39,815 nucleotides of DNA from contig JANNPZ010000064.1 in the NCBI GenBank assembly GCA_031400505.1, positions 1 through 39,815 on the forward strand, written 5' to 3'. Shown piece after piece: positions 15,930-23,626 of the stretch. The stretch's first letter is position 1. Every line of letters begins with the position of its first letter. The notes beneath the pieces are model-generated. The model did not search any database, was not told where the DNA came from, and saw only the letters and a program-made list of their open reading frames with translations. The position numbers were made by a program, and so were the translations under genes. The stretch comes from JAIYDJ01 sp031400505 (GTDB taxonomy: Bacteria; Pseudomonadota; Alphaproteobacteria; Rhodobacterales; Rhodobacteraceae).

Positions 15930-16640
15930 ATGCACCCAGTTCGTTCCCTATTTGTCGCAACTGCCCTCTCCCTGTCAGCCCTTGGCGTATCGCTGCTGGC
16001 CCCCGCAATGGTCCATGCCGAAACCGCGCTGATCACCGTCACCGGAGAGGCGACGGTGGCCGTGCAGCCCGATATCGCAACCCTGTCGATGGGTGTGACC
16101 ACCCAAGGCACAACCGCCGCCGAGGCTATGGCAGCCAACACGGCGGCACTTGCAACCGTTCTGGTCCGCCTGAAAGCCGCCGGAATTGGCGACCGCGATC
16201 TGCAAACCTCCAACCTGTCCCTGAACCCGAACTGGGTCGGCTATGAAAGCGGCGCAATCCCGACGATTTCCGGCTACACCGCCAGCAACATGCTGACCGT
16301 GCGGGTGCGTGCCCTCGACACCATCGGTGGGGTTCTGGACGCGGCCATCACCGATGGTGCCAACACGTTGAACGGACTTACGTTCGAGGTGTCCAATCCA
16401 AAACCCAAGATGGACGAAGCCCGCCGCGCCGCGGTCGCTGATGCGATGGCGCGTGCAACCCTGCTGGTCCAGGCCGCCGGAGCGAACCTCGGCCCGGTTC
16501 AGTCGATCACCGAAGGCGGCGGTTTCGTAAACCCCACCCCGATGTTTCGGGTCGAAGCGTCGGCCGAACCGGTTCCCGTTGCCTCTGGCGAAATCGGTGT
16601 GACATCATCGGTGACGATGGTCTTCAAGATCACCGAATAG
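15930..16640 (+). CDS. SIMPL-domain (DUF541, YggE-like) periplasmic protein
   Basis: This 236-residue secreted protein has a signal peptide of about 31 residues ending APAMVHA, then ETALITVTGEATVAVQPDIA. That opening, with VTGEG/EA-x-V-x-V-x-PD, is the SIMPL/YggE signature. The region SGYTASNMLTVRVRALDTIG and a conserved VSNPKPKMDEARRAAVADA stretch complete the domain. Family members are periplasmic or outer-membrane associated; E. coli YggE is linked to oxidative stress, but the molecular activity is not settled. The start is fixed by AGGAGG seven bases upstream. It converges with metY, and a hairpin plus dispersed motif lie between them. Confidence 0.92.
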   Translation: MHPVRSLFVATALSLSALGVSLLAPAMVHAETALITVTGEATVAVQPDIATLSMGVTTQGTTAAEAMAANTAALATVLVRLKAAGIGDRDLQTSNLSLNPNWVGYESGAIPTISGYTASNMLTVRVRALDTIGGVLDAAITDGANTLNGLTFEVSNPKPKMDEARRAAVADAMARATLLVQAAGANLGPVQSITEGGGFVNPTPMFRVEASAEPVPVASGEIGVTSSVTMVFKITE

Positions 16641-16660
16641 CGCCGCACCACAGCCCTGAT

Positions 16661-16711
16661 TTCAGCTTGGCACAAATATCCCACGGGGGTCGGGGGGTGT
16701 GAAACCCCCCG
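16661..16711. repeat. Dispersed intergenic motif, copy 2, with adjacent G/C hairpin
   Basis: Bases 16661-16681, read on the minus strand, contain ATATTTGTGCCAAGCTGAA and differ from the copy at 6353-6373 at two of 21 positions. Directly beside it, CGGGGGG (16691-16697) and CCCCCCG (16705-16711) form a perfect stem with a 7-base loop. The pair sits in the convergent gap between the SIMPL gene and metY, where a bidirectional terminator would be expected, but no T tract is present. Confidence 0.6.
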
Positions 16712-16725
16712 CTCTGCCGGCATTG

Positions 16726-18015
16726 CTAGGAAACTGCCTGCGCCAAAGCCTGATCCAGATCCGCAATGATATCCGCGACGTTTTCGATCCCGATCGACAG
16801 CCGTACCACATTCGGCGCAGCCCCCGCCTTGATCTGCGCTTCTTGCGAAAGCTGTCGGTGGGTGGTTGATGCCGAATGGATCACCAGACTGCGCGTATCG
16901 CCCAGATTGGCGACATGGCTGAACAGCTTGAGATTGCCGATCAACCGCACGCAGGCGTCATAGCCGCCTTTCAGCGCAAAGGTGAAAAGACCGCCAGCAC
17001 CCTTTGGCAAGATCCTTTGCGCCCGGTCGTGGTAAGGCGACGACGCGAGCCCGGCATAGGTCACGAACTCGACCCGCGGGTCGGCCTCCAGCCATTCGGC
17101 AACCTTCTGCGCGTTCTCGACATGCCGCTGCATGCGCAACGACAACGTCTCGATCCCCATCAGCGTGTAATGCGCACCCTGCGGGTTCATCGTCATCCCC
17201 AGATCGCGCAAACCCACCGCTATCGAATGGAACGTGAATGCCATTCCCCCCAAGGCCGGATGAAAGGTCAGCCCGTGATAGGCAGGCTCCGGTGCGCTGA
17301 GCGCCGGGAACTTGTCCGAGGCTGACCAGTCGAACTTCCCCGAATCCACGACGATCCCGCCCGTGACCGTCCCGTTGCCAGTCAGATACTTGGTCGCCGA
17401 ATGCACCACCAGCGTGGCGCCGTGTTCGATCGGGCGGCACAGATATGGCGAAGCGGTAGTGTTGTCGACGATCAGCGGCACCCCCACTTTGTCTGCAATC
17501 GCGGCCAGGGCGGGCAGATCGCTGACATACCCCCCCGGATTGGCGATGGTCTCGCAGAAGATCGCGCGGGTGTTATCGTCGCACGCCGCCTCAACCGCCG
17601 CCAGATCGTCGGTATCGACGAATTTCGCTGACCACCCGAACGTGCGGATCGTGTTGGTGAATTGCTGGATCGTGCCGCCATAAAGCCGGGTCGAGGCGAC
17701 CACATTGCACCCCGGCCGCATCAGCGGGAACAGCGCCATGATCTGCGCTGCATGGCCCGACGAACAGGCGACGGCACCCGCCCCGCCTTCCAGCGCGCAG
17801 ACCCGCGCCGCCAGCGCCGAAACCGTCGGGTTGGTCAGACGGGAATAAATGTATCCCACCTCTGAAAGGTTGAACAAAGCCGCCGCATGATCCGCGTCGC
17901 GAAACACATAAGCCGTAGTCTGGTAAATCGGCACCTGCCGCGCGCCTGTCGCGGGGTCGGGGGCGGTTCCGGCATGAATTGCCAGTGTATCAAAGCCCAT
18001 CGGTTTGTCAGTCAT
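16726..18015 (-). CDS. metY: O-acetylhomoserine aminocarboxypropyltransferase (sulfhydrylase)
   Basis: This 429-residue PLP enzyme of the Cys/Met metabolism family makes homocysteine from O-acetylhomoserine and sulfide. The PLP lysine lies in HSATKYLTGNGT near residue 210; DNTTASPYLCRP before it supplies the cofactor Asp. The start FDTLAIHAGTAPDPATGARQ and YSRLTNPT near 58 are typical. The length of about 430, rather than 390, favours MetY over cystathionine enzymes. It is monocistronic. The 133-base leader was inspected for SAM-II-type riboswitch elements and none could be recognised. Confidence 0.93.
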   Translation of the reverse strand: MTDKPMGFDTLAIHAGTAPDPATGARQVPIYQTTAYVFRDADHAAALFNLSEVGYIYSRLTNPTVSALAARVCALEGGAGAVACSSGHAAQIMALFPLMRPGCNVVASTRLYGGTIQQFTNTIRTFGWSAKFVDTDDLAAVEAACDDNTRAIFCETIANPGGYVSDLPALAAIADKVGVPLIVDNTTASPYLCRPIEHGATLVVHSATKYLTGNGTVTGGIVVDSGKFDWSASDKFPALSAPEPAYHGLTFHPALGGMAFTFHSIAVGLRDLGMTMNPQGAHYTLMGIETLSLRMQRHVENAQKVAEWLEADPRVEFVTYAGLASSPYHDRAQRILPKGAGGLFTFALKGGYDACVRLIGNLKLFSHVANLGDTRSLVIHSASTTHRQLSQEAQIKAGAAPNVVRLSIGIENVADIIADLDQALAQAVS

Positions 18016-18148
18016 TCTAGTCTCCCTGAAAGAGCCAGTACGTTAGGGGATGGCGCGGTCTCTGTGAAGAGTGCAGGTTTAGTACCGCATTCCCCGCTTT
18101 TCGCCCCGCCATGGGGACGTATTGCACGTCCGGGATCGGTTCTGCGGA

Positions 18149-19408
18149 TCACGCCAGCAGGATGTCGCTTGCGACAAATACCGTAGTGTCGGCAAAATCG
18201 GCCAGCAAGACGGATGCCGCTTTGCCGGTTCCGTCGCGATCAAACCACAGCGTTGCGGTGGTGGTGTCGAAGATGAAACGATCCGTCGCATCCTGGGCAA
18301 GGTTCGTCGTCCCCACAGCAAACGCCGCCGGGTCGATCGCGCCTGAGGCCGCCTCAAAGCCGTATGCCGCTGCGTCGAAGATCAACATATCGACACCCAT
18401 TTCGAAATCCGGCAAGACATCCGAACCCTCTGTAAGCGTCTTGAACTGAAACACATCAGCCCCCGCACCGCCCGTCAGCGTATCGGTACCCCTGCCGCCC
18501 AGCAGCGTGTCGTTGCCGTCGCCGCCGAACAAGATACCACTCGATTTGCCGCCAGACAGCCAGTTGGCCTCGGAATTGCCGGTCAACGAGTCAGGACGGT
18601 CTGACCCGACAATGTTCTCGATCCCAAGATTGGTATCGCCTCTGATCCCTTCGCCCCGGTTCAGCGACGGGTCCGCGAGGCTTACGATCGTTTTCTTGAC
18701 CACCCCGGACAGATCCAGCGTGTCGATCCCTGCGCCGCCATCGATCACCTCGTTCGACAAGCCAATCACGAATCGGTCATCGCCTGATCCGCCCAGAATC
18801 TCGCCCACAACCGTTCCGCCGGTGCCGACATAAACGTCATCACCGCCGCCAAGGTCTACATCCCCGATCATCGTGCCGGAATTGGTCAAATAATCAACAC
18901 CGTGGCCTCCAAGGTAGCTTTGCAACAGTGATTCGACCGTGCGCGTATTGGTGAAAACCAGCGTTCCCGCCCCGAACCGGTTCCAGATTCCGTACGATTC
19001 AGCGGTCATCGTGCCAAAGTTCGTGATCGTGGTTGTTCCGCCGTCGACAACAATCACCTGCACCGCCGATCCTTGCGCGGTCATCGTGCCGTTGTTGATC
19101 AGAACAGAGCTTTGTCCGTCAAGGATCACGCAATCGGCATCGACAATGGCCGATCCGACGCCAGAGGTCAGCATGCCTGTGCTTGCTATTTCAACGTATT
19201 GCGCACCTTCGGCACCCAGCAGGTTTATGCAGTCGTCAAAGCCCACGATGGTTCCCGCAACAGTGATGCGATGCTGCCCCGAATAGGCCAGAATGGCGTC
19301 GTGCCCCGTCGACACCAACTCCACGCCTTCGGCAATGTTCAGGTCATCTTTTCCGGAAAGCTCATAAATCGAATACTCGGATGTGCGGGTGACAGCTTCA
19401 ATCAGCAT
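18149..19408 (-). CDS. RTX calcium-binding protein, probably type I secreted
   Basis: This 419-residue protein has no N-terminal signal peptide. Residues 30-185 carry repeated strand motifs (INNGTMTAQG, ITNFGTMTAES, LTNSGTMIGD), the pattern of a right-handed beta-helix. RTX nonapeptides follow at about 187-211 (LGGGDDVYVG, GGSGDDRFV), 222-233 (IDGGAGIDTLDL) and 294-320 (FGGDGNDTLLGGRGTDTLTGGAGADVF); each binds Ca2+. The C-terminus (FIFDTTTATLWFDRDGTG and ILLA end) is the usual uncleaved signal for type I secretion. No secretion ABC gene is nearby. It follows the Lrp gene by 63 bases. No enzyme domain is present, so a surface or matrix role is the simplest guess. Confidence 0.88.
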   Translation of the reverse strand: MLIEAVTRTSEYSIYELSGKDDLNIAEGVELVSTGHDAILAYSGQHRITVAGTIVGFDDCINLLGAEGAQYVEIASTGMLTSGVGSAIVDADCVILDGQSSVLINNGTMTAQGSAVQVIVVDGGTTTITNFGTMTAESYGIWNRFGAGTLVFTNTRTVESLLQSYLGGHGVDYLTNSGTMIGDVDLGGGDDVYVGTGGTVVGEILGGSGDDRFVIGLSNEVIDGGAGIDTLDLSGVVKKTIVSLADPSLNRGEGIRGDTNLGIENIVGSDRPDSLTGNSEANWLSGGKSSGILFGGDGNDTLLGGRGTDTLTGGAGADVFQFKTLTEGSDVLPDFEMGVDMLIFDAAAYGFEAASGAIDPAAFAVGTTNLAQDATDRFIFDTTTATLWFDRDGTGKAASVLLADFADTTVFVASDILLA

Positions 19409-19471
19409 GCTTGGTCTTCAACTTGTAAGGTGCTGCAATTTCAGCGGAATCAGCACACAGTCGTGCCGTAG

Positions 19472-19924
19472 TCACCTGCGTTCGTCCTTGGGGCTGTCCA
19501 TGACGACATAGGTTGTCAGGGATTGCACCTGCGGCAGCACACCCAGGATTTCGGTATGAAAGTGCTTGTAGGCGGCCAGATCGGCGACCTCGATGCGCAG
19601 AAGATATTCGACGGTCCCGGTGATGTTGTGACACTCACGCACCTCGCCGGCCCGTGCGATTGCGCGTTCGAAAGCGTCTTGTGCCGCTTTGGTATGGGTG
19701 TTCAGGCCCACGGTGATATAGGCCACGAACCCCACACCGACCTTTACCGGGTCGATGACCGCCCGGTAGCCCTTGATGATGCCGGATCTTTCCAGTTCCT
19801 GCACCCGGCGCAGGCACGCCGAAGGTGACAGCCCCACCTTCGCGGCCAGATCAAGATTGGACATCCGGCCATCCTTTTGCAACGCGTGCAATATCCGGTG
19901 GCCTATTTCATCAATTTTCATCAT
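19472..19924 (-). CDS. Lrp/AsnC-family transcriptional regulator
   Basis: This protein of about 150 residues has an N-terminal helix-turn-helix (IDEIGHRILHALQKDGRMSN, then LDLAAKVGLSPSACLRRVQ) and a C-terminal RAM/AsnC ligand-binding domain (VGVGFVAYITVGL to the end). The opening and the SPSACLRRV recognition helix are typical. Members form octamers and respond to amino acids. It is divergent from a LysE-type exporter, a common arrangement in which the regulator controls amino-acid export; the 35-base inverted repeat between them is the likely operator. ATG 19924 and 19921 are both possible starts, and ATG 19933 is in frame too; no strong ribosome site decides. Confidence 0.92.
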   Translation of the reverse strand: MMKIDEIGHRILHALQKDGRMSNLDLAAKVGLSPSACLRRVQELERSGIIKGYRAVIDPVKVGVGFVAYITVGLNTHTKAAQDAFERAIARAGEVRECHNITGTVEYLLRIEVADLAAYKHFHTEILGVLPQVQSLTTYVVMDSPKDERR

Positions 19925-19927
19925 TTG

Positions 19928-19962
19928 TTGCAAATACTGTTCAAAAAACGCAAACTTTGCAA
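19928..19962. promoter_or_regulatory. Candidate Lrp operator between lrp-type and lysE-type genes
   Basis: TTGCAAA (19928-19934) and TTTGCAA (19956-19962) are perfect inverted half-sites 28 bases apart, in the A/T-rich 72-base divergent gap. Lrp/AsnC octamers often bind such spaced half-sites. Prediction only. Confidence 0.45.
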
Positions 19963-19996
19963 TCCTGCGGCCCGTATTATGCTGAAGACTCCCGGA

Positions 19997-20590
19997 ATGA
20001 CCCTAGAGTTGTTCCTTGCCCTGCTTGCCTTTGCTTTCGTCACGTCGGTGACGCCGGGGCCCAACAACATGATGCTGCTGGCGTCAGGGGCAAATTTCGG
20101 TTTTGCCCGGTCCATTCCGCATATGCTGGGGATTTCGCTGGGCCATATGGCAATGACCCTGATCGTGGGGTTGGGTTTGGTCGGTGTGATGTTGGCGGTT
20201 CCGGTGGCGACGCTGGTGCTGAAGGTCGTCTCGGTATTCTACATGCTGTGGCTGGCCTGGAAATTGGCGCATGCCGGCGCGCCGGGCGAGGCAGGTACCA
20301 AGGCGCGTCCGATGACATTTCTGCAAGCGGCCGCTTTCCAATGGGTCAATCCCAAGGCGTGGGCAATGTCGCTGGGCGCGGTTGCGGCCTATGCGCCGGA
20401 CCAGAGTCTGGGGTCGGTTGCGCTTGTCGCGGGGGTATTTGCAGCGACCAACCTGCCGTCCGTGTCGGTATGGGCGTTGGCGGGCGGTGTGTTGCGGCGG
20501 TGGTTGACCTCGCCGGGCCGGTTGACCGCCTTCAACTGGACGATGGCGGTGCTGCTGGTGGCCTCGTTGATCCCGGTTCTGCTGCACTGA
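19997..20590 (+). CDS. LysE/RhtB-family amino-acid exporter
   Basis: This inner-membrane protein of about 197 residues has five or six helices and the family start TLELFLALLAFAFVTSVTPGPNNMML (positions 2-27, key residues TPGPN), followed by GISLGHM and FQWVNPKAWAM near residue 115. Members export amino acids such as homoserine, threonine or lysine using the proton gradient. ATG 19997 gives the usual length; ATG 19979 would add six residues. It is divergent from the Lrp-type regulator, which probably controls it. The 152-base gap to the convergent ABC ATPase gene holds no recognised gene or clear terminator. Confidence 0.92.
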   Translation: MTLELFLALLAFAFVTSVTPGPNNMMLLASGANFGFARSIPHMLGISLGHMAMTLIVGLGLVGVMLAVPVATLVLKVVSVFYMLWLAWKLAHAGAPGEAGTKARPMTFLQAAAFQWVNPKAWAMSLGAVAAYAPDQSLGSVALVAGVFAATNLPSVSVWALAGGVLRRWLTSPGRLTAFNWTMAVLLVASLIPVLLH

Positions 20591-20742
20591 TGCAGGCTGG
20601 CCGGACGGCTCCCAAGATCATGGATGACCCGACGCCATGGCCGGTTTGTTGTGCATTGACCAAATCAGCCAGCAAGAACATGTCCGCTGCGGGCATTTCT
20701 ATCACGGTCAGGTGGCAGATGGCTGCGCGCTTGCGACCAGGA

Positions 20743-21804
20743 TCAGGCCGAAAGTTCGAATATGTCCGTGCTGGCGGCATGGGCCAGGGCGGTCTGCCCG
20801 ATTGAAGGGGGAACCAGGGTAGGGCTGTTGAACATGTCGAACGACAGCGCCTCGTCCCCGACAGTCATCTGGATACGAATGACTGACCCCATGAAATTGA
20901 CGCTTTTGACGATGCCCGAAAAGGTGACGTCACGGGTTTGCGACGGCGTCAGCGACAAGGCTTCTGGCCGCAGTGCCAGCGACAGGTGGCCCGCTGCATC
21001 GGCAGTCGAGACGGCCCGCGGCAGCTGTGCTGCCGTGCCGCCTACCGTGACCCGGTGCCGGTCTGCCCCGTCAACCCGCGCGCGCAGCACGTTCAGCGAT
21101 CCAACAAAACTCGCGACAAACCGGGTGCGGGGGCGGTTGTAGATGTCCGACGGCGTGCCGATCTGATCCGCCCGCCCGCCGTTCATCACGACGATCCGAT
21201 CAGAAATCGACATCGCCTCTTCCTGATCATGCGTCACAAAGACTGCGGTGATGCCCAAGGTGCGCTGAATCTCGCGGATTTCTTCGCGCAACGACACGCG
21301 GACCTTGGCATCCAGCGCGGACAAAGGCTCGTCCAGCAAAAGCACTTGCGGTTTCGGGGCCAGCGCGCGCGCCAGTGCCACCCGCTGCTGCTGGCCGCCG
21401 GACATCTGATAGGGATAGCGATCAGCCAGATGGGTCAGGCCGATCAGGCCCAGCATTTCTTGCACCCTCGCATCGGTTTCGGATTTGGAAAGTCCGGCGA
21501 TCTTCAGCCCGAACGCGATGTTGCCCGCGACATTCATGTTTGGAAACAGCGCATAGGCCTGAAACACCATCCCGATGCGACGTTTGTTCGGGGCCAGATC
21601 GGTCACATCGCGCCCGTCGATGGTAATCGTTCCCGACGTCGGCCGTTCGAACCCCGCGATCATCCGCAGCACCGTGGTCTTGCCACAACCGGACGGCCCG
21701 AGGAACGACACGAATTCACCTTTTTCCACTGCAAGATCAAAGCCTTTGACGACGGTATTGGCCCCAAAGGTTTTGACGGCACTGCTGATCGACAAAAAGC
21801 TCAT
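20743..21804 (-). CDS. ABC importer ATPase with TOBE domain (PotA/FbpC type)
   Basis: This 353-residue ATPase is longer than the one at 5465. Walker A GPSGCGKTT lies at residues 36-44, YALFPNMNV marks the Q-loop, MSGGQQQR the signature, VLLLDEPLSALDAKVR Walker B and D-loop, and FVTHDQEEA the switch His. Residues beyond about 240 form the TOBE-type regulatory domain (SLALRPEALSL). This architecture belongs to importers of polyamines, ferric iron, thiamine, phosphonates or sugars. It is the last gene of a four-gene operon, and its ATG overlaps the stop of the upstream permease gene (ATGA). The substrate is not decided by the ATPase. Confidence 0.93.
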   Translation of the reverse strand: MSFLSISSAVKTFGANTVVKGFDLAVEKGEFVSFLGPSGCGKTTVLRMIAGFERPTSGTITIDGRDVTDLAPNKRRIGMVFQAYALFPNMNVAGNIAFGLKIAGLSKSETDARVQEMLGLIGLTHLADRYPYQMSGGQQQRVALARALAPKPQVLLLDEPLSALDAKVRVSLREEIREIQRTLGITAVFVTHDQEEAMSISDRIVVMNGGRADQIGTPSDIYNRPRTRFVASFVGSLNVLRARVDGADRHRVTVGGTAAQLPRAVSTADAAGHLSLALRPEALSLTPSQTRDVTFSGIVKSVNFMGSVIRIQMTVGDEALSFDMFNSPTLVPPSIGQTALAHAASTDIFELSA

Positions 21805-22622
21805 GCGGTGGCTCCTTTGGAGAGGGTCAGGCGCGGCAGCCAGCGCTGGCCGGGCTTGCGGGTGGCGAACACCTGCATCAGTGCCATGCAGCCCCAGGTG
21901 AAGGCGAAAGACATGATCGCCAATGCGGCGGGTTCATAGGCGCGGTCCTGCCCCAATTGCACAAGGTAGGGTCCAAAGGCGGGGCGGTTCAGCAGGCTGG
22001 CCAACACGAATTCACCCAGCGAGATCGAAAAGGTCAGGAACGCCCCCGAGATGATCGCGGCCCGCACATTTGGGAAAATCACGGTGGCGATGGTGCGCAG
22101 GCGCGAGGCACCAAGGCTTTCGGCGGCCTCGGTCAGGGTGGTGATGTCGATGGCGGCCATGCCGTTATCGACCGCGCGGAACATGTAGGGCATCGACAGC
22201 ACGACATATCCTATCACCAAAAGAACATCGGTGCCCGCCGTCGTGGCTGTCAGCGGCAGCCACGAGGTCGACCCGAACAGCCGGATATAGCCGAAGACCA
22301 GCACCACCGGCGGCACGATCAGAGGCAGAAGGCTGATGAACTCGATCACAGGGCGCAGTTTCGGCACTTTCAGCCGCACCCAATAGGCGGTCGGCACGAT
22401 GATGACCGCACCTACGAAAATCGCCACCAGCGAGGCGATGGTCGAATAGGTGATGGTCGCCAGGAAATCCGCGCTGTTGAAGACCGAAGCATAGGCGGCA
22501 AAGCCCAGCTCGCCCCGCGTCATCTTCAGTGAGAAGTAGAAGGTGGCGATCAGCGGGATGATGAAGAACGACGCGGCAAAGAGCGCGGTCAGAACGGCGG
22601 CGAGGGGGAAACGCGGCTTCAT
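21801..22622 (-). CDS. ABC importer permease (PotC/ThiP-like)
   Basis: This 273-residue inner-membrane permease has six helices, the first at about residues 7-30. The EAA loop reads TEAAESLGASRLRTIATVIFP, the typical E-A-A-x3-G pattern with I-x-L-P replaced by I-F-P. ATG 22622 overlaps the stop of the preceding permease gene; a longer open frame to 22940 lies inside that gene and is not real. It forms the channel with the product of 22619-23530. Confidence 0.92.
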   Translation of the reverse strand: MKPRFPLAAVLTALFAASFFIIPLIATFYFSLKMTRGELGFAAYASVFNSADFLATITYSTIASLVAIFVGAVIIVPTAYWVRLKVPKLRPVIEFISLLPLIVPPVVLVFGYIRLFGSTSWLPLTATTAGTDVLLVIGYVVLSMPYMFRAVDNGMAAIDITTLTEAAESLGASRLRTIATVIFPNVRAAIISGAFLTFSISLGEFVLASLLNRPAFGPYLVQLGQDRAYEPAALAIMSFAFTWGCMALMQVFATRKPGQRWLPRLTLSKGATA

Positions 22623-23530
22623 TTCTGCCACCGCTCTGCCCGGTTGCGCAGGATCAAGTAGAGCGTGTTCGACACGCCCATGATCACCACCATGCCCAAA
22701 GCCAGCGCATAGCCGAGGTTGGGATTGTAAAGCACGTTGCCCCGGATCTGCTGGAAGAGCACAATCGGCACCACATCGAAGCCCGACCCCATCAGCGCGT
22801 AAACCGTGGCCAGCGTGCCGAAGGCATTGGCAAACAGCAGCAGGAAACAGCCAAGGATCGTGGGAAACAGCACCGGAAAGCCGATCATCTGCCAGTATTG
22901 GCGGCGGGTAGCCCCCATGATCTCGGCTGCTTCGCGCCATTCCTGCTTCAAGCCGTCCAAAGCCGGCGCGATGATCAGGAACATCAGCGGCAGTTGGAAA
23001 TATAGATAGACCAGCGACACGCCGAAAAAGGAAAACAGGTTGAACCCGCTGGCGTAAAGGTTGATCCCGAAAAGGTCTTTCAGCAGCACGGTGACCAGCC
23101 CCAGTCGACCGAGTGTGGCAATGAAAGCAAAGGCCAGCGGCACGCCGGCGAAGTTTGATGCAACCCCGGAAAAGGTAGTGAAGGCATTCCGCACCCAGAC
23201 CGGCAAACCGCCAAGGATCACCGCCTGACCCAACAGCAGCCCCGCCACAGCACCCATAAGGGCGGACAGCAGGCTGAGGTTGATCGTCAACAGGAAACTC
23301 GCGCGGATGTTCGGGCTACCAAGCTCGATGATATTGGCGAAGGTAAACTGACCTTCGGCATTCTGGAAGGCGCCGCCGACAAGATACAGCACCGGGCCGA
23401 TCAGGAACAGAAAGGCAAAGGCAAAGAACGGCACCACACCCAGCCAGTTCCAGTCGAGTTTCCGCAAAAGGGCGGGCCCTGCGCTGGGCATGTTTGTATG
23501 GGCTCGCGCGATAGAGGCGTCGTGGGTCAT
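22619..23530 (-). CDS. ABC importer permease (PotB-like)
   Basis: This 303-residue inner-membrane permease has a hydrophilic N-terminus of about 28 residues and six helices; the first is VVPFFAFAFLFLIGPVLYLV. The EAA loop is REAAEIMGATRRQYWQMIGFP. ATG 23530 has GGAG about 8 bases upstream on the minus strand; the frame extension to 23617 crosses a hairpin and is not used. It follows the binding-protein gene by 96 bases with a stem-loop between, a layout that usually gives the binding protein higher expression. Confidence 0.92.
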   Translation of the reverse strand: MTHDASIARAHTNMPSAGPALLRKLDWNWLGVVPFFAFAFLFLIGPVLYLVGGAFQNAEGQFTFANIIELGSPNIRASFLLTINLSLLSALMGAVAGLLLGQAVILGGLPVWVRNAFTTFSGVASNFAGVPLAFAFIATLGRLGLVTVLLKDLFGINLYASGFNLFSFFGVSLVYLYFQLPLMFLIIAPALDGLKQEWREAAEIMGATRRQYWQMIGFPVLFPTILGCFLLLFANAFGTLATVYALMGSGFDVVPIVLFQQIRGNVLYNPNLGYALALGMVVIMGVSNTLYLILRNRAERWQK

Positions 23531-23582
23531 GGTCCGGCTCCGGAAAGGTCGGTAAGGCGGGCCTTGGCCTGACCGACAAACA

Positions 23583-23605
23583 GATGCCGGCACAGGGCCG
23601 GCATC
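23583..23605 (-). terminator. Intra-operon stem-loop between binding protein and permease genes
   Basis: GATGCCGGC (23583-23591) and GCCGGCATC (23597-23605) form a perfect 9-pair stem with a 5-base loop. On the minus strand it is followed by TGTTTGTCGG, not a true T tract. It may be a partial terminator or protect the 3' end of the binding-protein message. Confidence 0.6.
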
Positions 23606-23626
23606 CGTCATGCGCATTGGTGCGGC

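Noticed and set aside
18016..18148. SAM-II or SAM/SAH-type riboswitch before metY
   Set aside because: The leader has an ACTAAAC-containing stretch, but the conserved pseudoknot arms and loop bases of SAM-II could not be matched.
19446..19470. Fourth ECF-type promoter GGAAT-N16-CGTA
   Set aside because: The last base differs and no gene on the plus strand follows; it points into the antisense side of the Lrp gene.
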